From the NCBI GenBank assembly GCA_035236585.1, contig CP141137.1:11424327-11488326 (forward strand): a stretch of DNA of 64,000 bases, read 5' to 3'. This DNA comes from Warburgia ugandensis. Taxonomy: Eukaryota > Streptophyta > Magnoliopsida > Canellales > Canellaceae. The notes beneath the pieces were generated by a model that was given only the letters and a program-made list of their open reading frames with translations, did not search any database and had not been told where the DNA came from. The position numbers and the translations under genes are program-made. Shown piece by piece: positions 61,301 through 64,000 of the stretch (the stretch's first letter is position 1; every line of letters begins with the position of its first letter).

Positions 61301-61847
61301 AACTAATTTGTTTAAATCAAGTTATTCATCGAATCGTTGATCTTCCTATGACTGGATTAACTAATTTCCTTCAGACCCTTCTTGGAGGTAGTTTAGATGC
61401 TTCTTGCAAATGTTTCAACTGCTTCAAGATATTACTTTGGCTTCTTCGTCCTTATATCTGTAGCATAGTCCAGGAGGAGACGTGGCTTGTTCTGTAATTT
61501 GCATCTCACAAATCGCCCATGCTGTTTCAGCCAAATTATTATGGGGGGGACCATGACAAAATGCTCGAGATACTGATGGGATGCAAGAGATCAGGTTGCA
61601 CTTTCCTTGTAGGTGGTCGGCATGTTGATGGAGTTTTCAAGGTACTAGTGTTTCAAGTGAATAATCAGAAAATTCTTTCATTTTGCCCTTCTTCATTGAT
61701 AAATAATCCATTTTTCATGTCGTTCTCCAGGTTCTCGAAGACCTTGACATCCCCCAGCAGTTAAGGGACATGTTTATCTCAATACCAGAGGAGAGATTTC
61801 GCATGAATATATCCTCAACAGAGATAAGGAAGCGTCTGGGCCTGTAA
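44576..61847 (+). CDS. CinA-like / nucleotidylyltransferase fusion protein, 385 aa, 12 exons
   Basis: Exons: 44576-44665, 44780-44878, 46902-46986, 50881-50950, 54648-54708, 54791-54844, 55279-55435, 55525-55621, 58253-58362, 60049-60155, 61531-61641, 61731-61847. All introns are GT-AG and the 1,158-nt joined frame is open to TAA. The start could also be the adjacent ATG at 44,579. Residues ~15-200 resemble the CinA C-terminal (NMN amidase, PncC) fold: SIPGASNTILEVLVPYS at ~45 and GVGFTGSLAS at ~97. Residues ~215-385 are a nucleotidylyltransferase Rossmann domain with GSFNPLHDGH (220-229; HxGH is the nucleotide-binding/catalytic motif), IGADT (300-304), and ISSTEIR (374-380, the second phosphate-binding motif). 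It matches the plant family that I recall Arabidopsis annotating only as 'nucleotidylyl transferase superfamily' (AT2G01220). Substrate unproven; NMN/NaMN adenylylation is inferred. The gene is 17.3 kb because its introns are full of elements. Confidence 0.93.
44938..44985 (+). mobile_element. RTE LINE, very short 3' end (intron 2)
   Basis: About 48 bp reading gtggccgacccctaattggg, ataaggtcttgat and a (GAT)n tail, the same 3' terminus as the two larger copies downstream. Extreme 5' truncation is normal for LINE insertion. Confidence 0.8.
46201..46220. repeat. (CA)n microsatellite
   Basis: A short CA run in intron 2 of the fusion-protein gene. Confidence 0.7.
46266..46323. repeat. Two-copy 29-bp tandem repeat
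   Basis: The unit gaaggctttggtgtgaatta, then gataaatt, occurs twice without a gap. Confidence 0.85.
47038..47640. repeat. Possible LTR or dispersed repeat fragment
   Basis: Contains aatttacgtggttcagcaat, a string frequent in plant dispersed repeats. I found no partner copy or terminal structure here. Confidence 0.3.
47788..48627. mobile_element. Inverted-repeat element with GC-rich ends
   Basis: The left end tatgtaattagaggcgcgcc, followed by taggcgc, is answered at the right end by the reverse complement (tatgtagttagaggcac...aactaggcgc). The ends are GC-rich while the ~600 bp interior is AT-rich. No transposase frame, so a non-autonomous DNA element is likely. No target-site duplication fixed. 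Lies in intron 3. Confidence 0.6.
48709..50550 (+). mobile_element. RTE-type LINE, 5'-truncated 1.84 kb copy (intron 3)
   Basis: Begins in the endonuclease-RT linker, spans the reverse transcriptase, and ends at cctaattgggataagattt plus a (GAT)n tail (50,534-50,550). It is flanked by the 8-bp duplication aattaaag (48,701-48,708 and 50,551-50,558). Lies in sense orientation in intron 3. Confidence 0.9.
48752..50480 (+). pseudogene. RTE-LINE reverse transcriptase, decayed
   Basis: Recognisable pieces in order: VVSEAKLKAYDNLYNRLGSR near 48,800; KMKLGKA...GIPIEI near 49,105; DEWRKSSILLIYKNKG near 49,230; VSKKQFGFMPRRSTMEVIFL near 49,383; MAFIDSEKSYDRV near 49,490; the FADDIVLIN catalytic box near 49,768; and a C-terminal PAILYGSKCWA...MRMLRWM near 50,130-50,220. 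Stops (for example at 49,545 and 49,678) and frameshifts break it. Confidence 0.9.
51882..52333 (+). mobile_element. RTE-type LINE, 0.45 kb 3' copy (intron 4)
   Basis: Matches the last ~450 bp of the 48,709 copy from the MRMLKWM region to the 3' end. The tail is a long (GAT)n run (about 52,279-52,333). Flanked by an imperfect 17-bp duplication (51,865-51,881 and 52,334-52,350, 14 of 17 identical). Confidence 0.9.
52630..53012 (+). pseudogene. Ty3/gypsy integrase C-terminal scrap, split by a SINE
   Basis: Reads YKAHANK, then DWMMVYLM, then, after the SINE, REKFPAGSYLKLRNRMNGPY and an ADF...DEVESIF tail. This is the motif order at the C-terminus of plant gypsy integrases before the element ends. 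A stop and frame changes mean it is non-functional. The rest of the element is gone. Confidence 0.65.
52709..52799 (-). mobile_element. Au-type SINE, 5'-truncated young copy
   Basis: Minus orientation, only the 3' ~90 bp. Flanked by a perfect 17-bp duplication, atgatggtttacttgat (52,692-52,708 and 52,800-52,816). Nearly identical to 8,159-8,304. It interrupts the gypsy scrap. Confidence 0.95.
53018..53248 (+). other. Unrecognised 76-codon open frame in intron 4
   Basis: The frame encodes an acidic part (DLLEGDHEEEWYMGCVQGIA near its start) and a lysine-rich end (KAKRKNKKKG). It follows the gypsy scrap directly in the same frame. It could be the scrap's remaining tail or captured host sequence; I recognise no family. 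Confidence 0.25.
56321..56498 (-). mobile_element. Au-type SINE, full length (intron 8)
   Basis: On the minus strand it starts ggtgagccttagtgcaatgg, carries B-box gggttcaagg and the core, and ends gctgccctttt. No convincing target-site duplication was seen. Confidence 0.9.
56600..58130. other. Intron 8 repeat-like filler
   Basis: AT-rich DNA containing gatgatgctcctgcatcacc and similar strings that remind me of LTR debris, but no paired structure is visible. Confidence 0.3.
60475..60630 (+). mobile_element. Au-type SINE lacking the B-box (intron 10)
   Basis: It starts agaaggggagccctggcata, then jumps directly to gtcgtggaaacagcc, so about 30-40 bp including the B-box are deleted. The core and 3' end are normal. 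Flanked by catcagatt (60,466-60,474 and 60,631-60,639). Confidence 0.9.
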
Positions 61848-62930
61848 ACTTCTGCAGCTGAGTAGTTCTAACCACAAGCTGCTTCTGTCATGTACTGTAG
61901 TGACGGCAGAGATCTTAGTATTCAAATTACAGATGCTATCGTATTGCTGTTCCTGATATTACACGCTATTAAGGGAATAATGCATCAGCATAATTGGGTG
62001 CACGTGCACAGTTGGATATAAATGAGCAGGCAACACAGGTTAGGCTGCAATGCTTAGATTCCTTTATGCAGTTGTCTGATTGTTATCCTTATCTGGGATA
62101 CCACAGCATGATTGTTGGGTTGGGCATCTTGCACATGGTCTGGAAGGAGTCGGTTCAGGCTCAAACTTAGGAGACTTTGCATGTTTTGGGTTATTAATTC
62201 CTTACAATAGACCCAGTCCGGTGCATCTGACTTAAATATGTAATGTATTTGCAGATCCTAGCCCTCGTATATTAACATTTTAAAGTTTGCCAAGGCACGC
62301 AATTATAGCCGTGTTTGTGGGATAAAGAAAATATTGGGTCTTATTCCATGTGCTTGTGCATTTTTTTTGGGAAGAGTGGAAGTAGCTTTTGTTGTTTTAT
62401 GAGCGCAGAATTACAAAGTAAATCATTCACACACACTCCTAAATCTAATTATAAAGGATTGGTGGCTTCACGATTTTGTTAGAAGCATCTGCATGTTACA
62501 ATACCAAGGCCTCTGCAGGTTCATGAACTGCATGTCTGCCTCTTTGCTAGAGCAAGTATGCAACGGCTTGCGCAAACCTAAGAGACCAAATGCATGGATA
62601 AAGGAGGGGCGATGCCTGCTGATCCAAACAGTCGTCGATGGGTTTTGTTTCATAATCCCATAACCAGATCAACCGGACCATCTTATTGGTCAAGATTGTT
62701 GTGCTGGCCGTTCATTTTTTAAAGTCAATGTCTGAGTATTATATAGAGAATCTGTGGAATGACTTGTGTAGCCAGTACTTGGAAGATTAACATTTCGATC
62801 AGCAATACCTACTCCACACATTTATGTTCTAGAGCTGGTGTATAGTCTCCAGTTGTATAGAATTTCGCTAGTAGATAATATAACGAGGGCTTTCCCACCT
62901 TCCAAACCAACAAGGACAGACGGATATCCT
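61848..62930. other. 3'UTR and downstream region of the fusion-protein gene
   Basis: No further gene is seen. The poly(A) site is not obvious. Confidence 0.4.
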
Positions 62931-62940
62931 TCCTTTCTTC

Positions 62941-63111
62941 TCTTTTGACATGAAGGGCAGCCTCGGCTTATTGAGGGTCCAGGGAAGGGGCAGATGACAA
63001 GGGTCTAGAGTACGCATCCTTACTTCGCATTTTTATAATAGGCTGTTTTCATGTCTTGAACCAGTGTCCTCATGATCACACGACAATAACTTTACCCCTA
63101 CACCAAGGTTC
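62941..63111 (-). mobile_element. Au-type SINE, diverged full-length copy
   Basis: Minus orientation, with a head like gggaaccttggtgtaggggt, a degenerate B-box, the core and a gctgcccttc end. A possible 9-bp duplication cctttcttc lies at 62,932-62,940 and 63,112-63,120. Confidence 0.85.
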
Positions 63112-63386
63112 CCTTTCTTCCCTAGACAAATCTTTCTAATTGGCTGGTTGGAACTCCAATCTCAACCTGCCTTCCTCCACCCCTCCAACAATTCATCCCA
63201 TCTCGCTCCTATCAAGGCTCATTGCCTGGGGTGCATTTGTCTTTCATGGCTGACCATAGAAACTCCTTTTCCTTCAATAAATTGATCTAGACATTACAAG
63301 CTCATGTCCTCTGGCCTGTCACTTTCATGGACCACATTTTATGTCTGAAAATTCCCGTATTTTTCTGGTATACTTATACTCTCTAA

Positions 63387-63543
63387 TAGAAGGGGAGCTT
63401 TGGTACAACAGTAGAGTTGTTGTCGTGGAAACAGCCTCTTGCAAAATGCAAGGTAAGGTTACATACTGTTGACCCTTGTGGTCTGCCTCTTCCCCACATC
63501 CTACATACCTGGGAGCTTCTTACACTGGGGCTGGCCTTTACTA
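63387..63543 (+). mobile_element. Au-type SINE lacking the B-box
   Basis: It starts tagaaggggagctttggtac and runs to gttgttgtcgtggaaacagc, lacking the ~30 bp B-box segment. Flanked by atactctctaa (63,376-63,386 and 63,544-63,554). Confidence 0.93.
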
Positions 63544-64000
63544 ATACTCTCTAACACAAACACTGATGAGAGCTGTCACCATTAGGTAGTCTGTCAAATT
63601 TGAGAGCTAGTGTCTAGCGTTGTTGTTCAATTCCTGTAAGACTTACGAGTGATAATCTAAATATGAACAAACACAGAGAAAGTATAGTGCATAAGATGTA
63701 GAACACATGAAAGGCCAAAAGGGAAAAGTTTCTCTAAGACGATAGTGGATAGAAAAATTGAGCGACCTTTAGGACCCCCAATTATTAACATAATGTTTCC
63801 ATGCATTAGAAATGCGAATTCGAATAACATTTCATCTCATGGATGGCAACACCTACCCATTATTGTGTTCCAATTCTGAGTCCCATTTAGGCATATTTCC
63901 AAAATGCTTTGTCCAGAACTTTCACCTTTTAAAACGCTACGCCATCTCCAATTGAAGTTGTTAGACCGCGCACGCCTAAACTGCAAAACCAAAGTCAAAG

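Overview
The window is nuclear DNA from a flowering plant. Evidence: GT-AG introns from under 100 bp to over 6 kb, plant-type gene families (reticulon-like B, PIF-type bHLH), a long-variable-arm tRNA-Leu, and a dense load of plant transposons (Ty1/copia, Ty3/gypsy, CACTA, RTE-type LINE, Au-type tRNA-derived SINEs, MITE-like hairpins). Long TE-filled introns suggest a large, repeat-rich genome, possibly a magnoliid or another early-diverging lineage; that placement is a guess.

Layout. 1-9.3 kb: no gene; a ~4.6 kb foldback with two diverged arms (about 1,540-3,925 and 4,077-6,180) and one young 5'-truncated SINE. 9.4-12.6 kb (+): complete five-exon reticulon-like gene, 221 aa. 13.4-27.7 kb (-): complete six-exon PIF-like bHLH gene, 258 aa, convergent with the reticulon gene. 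Its introns hold a whole but dead copia element (15,522-20,231, opposite orientation), a full-length SINE and a second copia-type LTR. 28.5-44.3 kb: gene-free repeat land with an LTR plus primer-binding site, a palindrome array next to a decayed CACTA transposase, a diverged tandem duplication, and gypsy-type long LTR blocks. 44.4 kb (-): tRNA-Leu(CAG). 44.6-61.8 kb (+): a twelve-exon gene for a 385-aa CinA-like/nucleotidylyltransferase fusion protein. Three of its introns hold 3' ends of one RTE LINE family; other introns hold SINEs, a gypsy pol scrap and a GC-rich inverted-repeat element. 62-64 kb: two more SINEs.

The genes do not form an operon or obvious pathway: one shapes the ER, one regulates transcription, one is probably a nucleotide-metabolism enzyme, one is a translation RNA. 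Exon models were built by hand; each joined reading frame stays open through every junction and ends in a stop, which is the main support for them.

The most noteworthy items are the CinA-like/adenylyltransferase fusion (possibly two consecutive pyridine-nucleotide steps on one chain), the short PIF-like bHLH with no room for a phytochrome-binding N-terminus, the giant foldback, the ~41-bp-spaced palindrome array, and the transition-only decay of the copia gag-protease frame.
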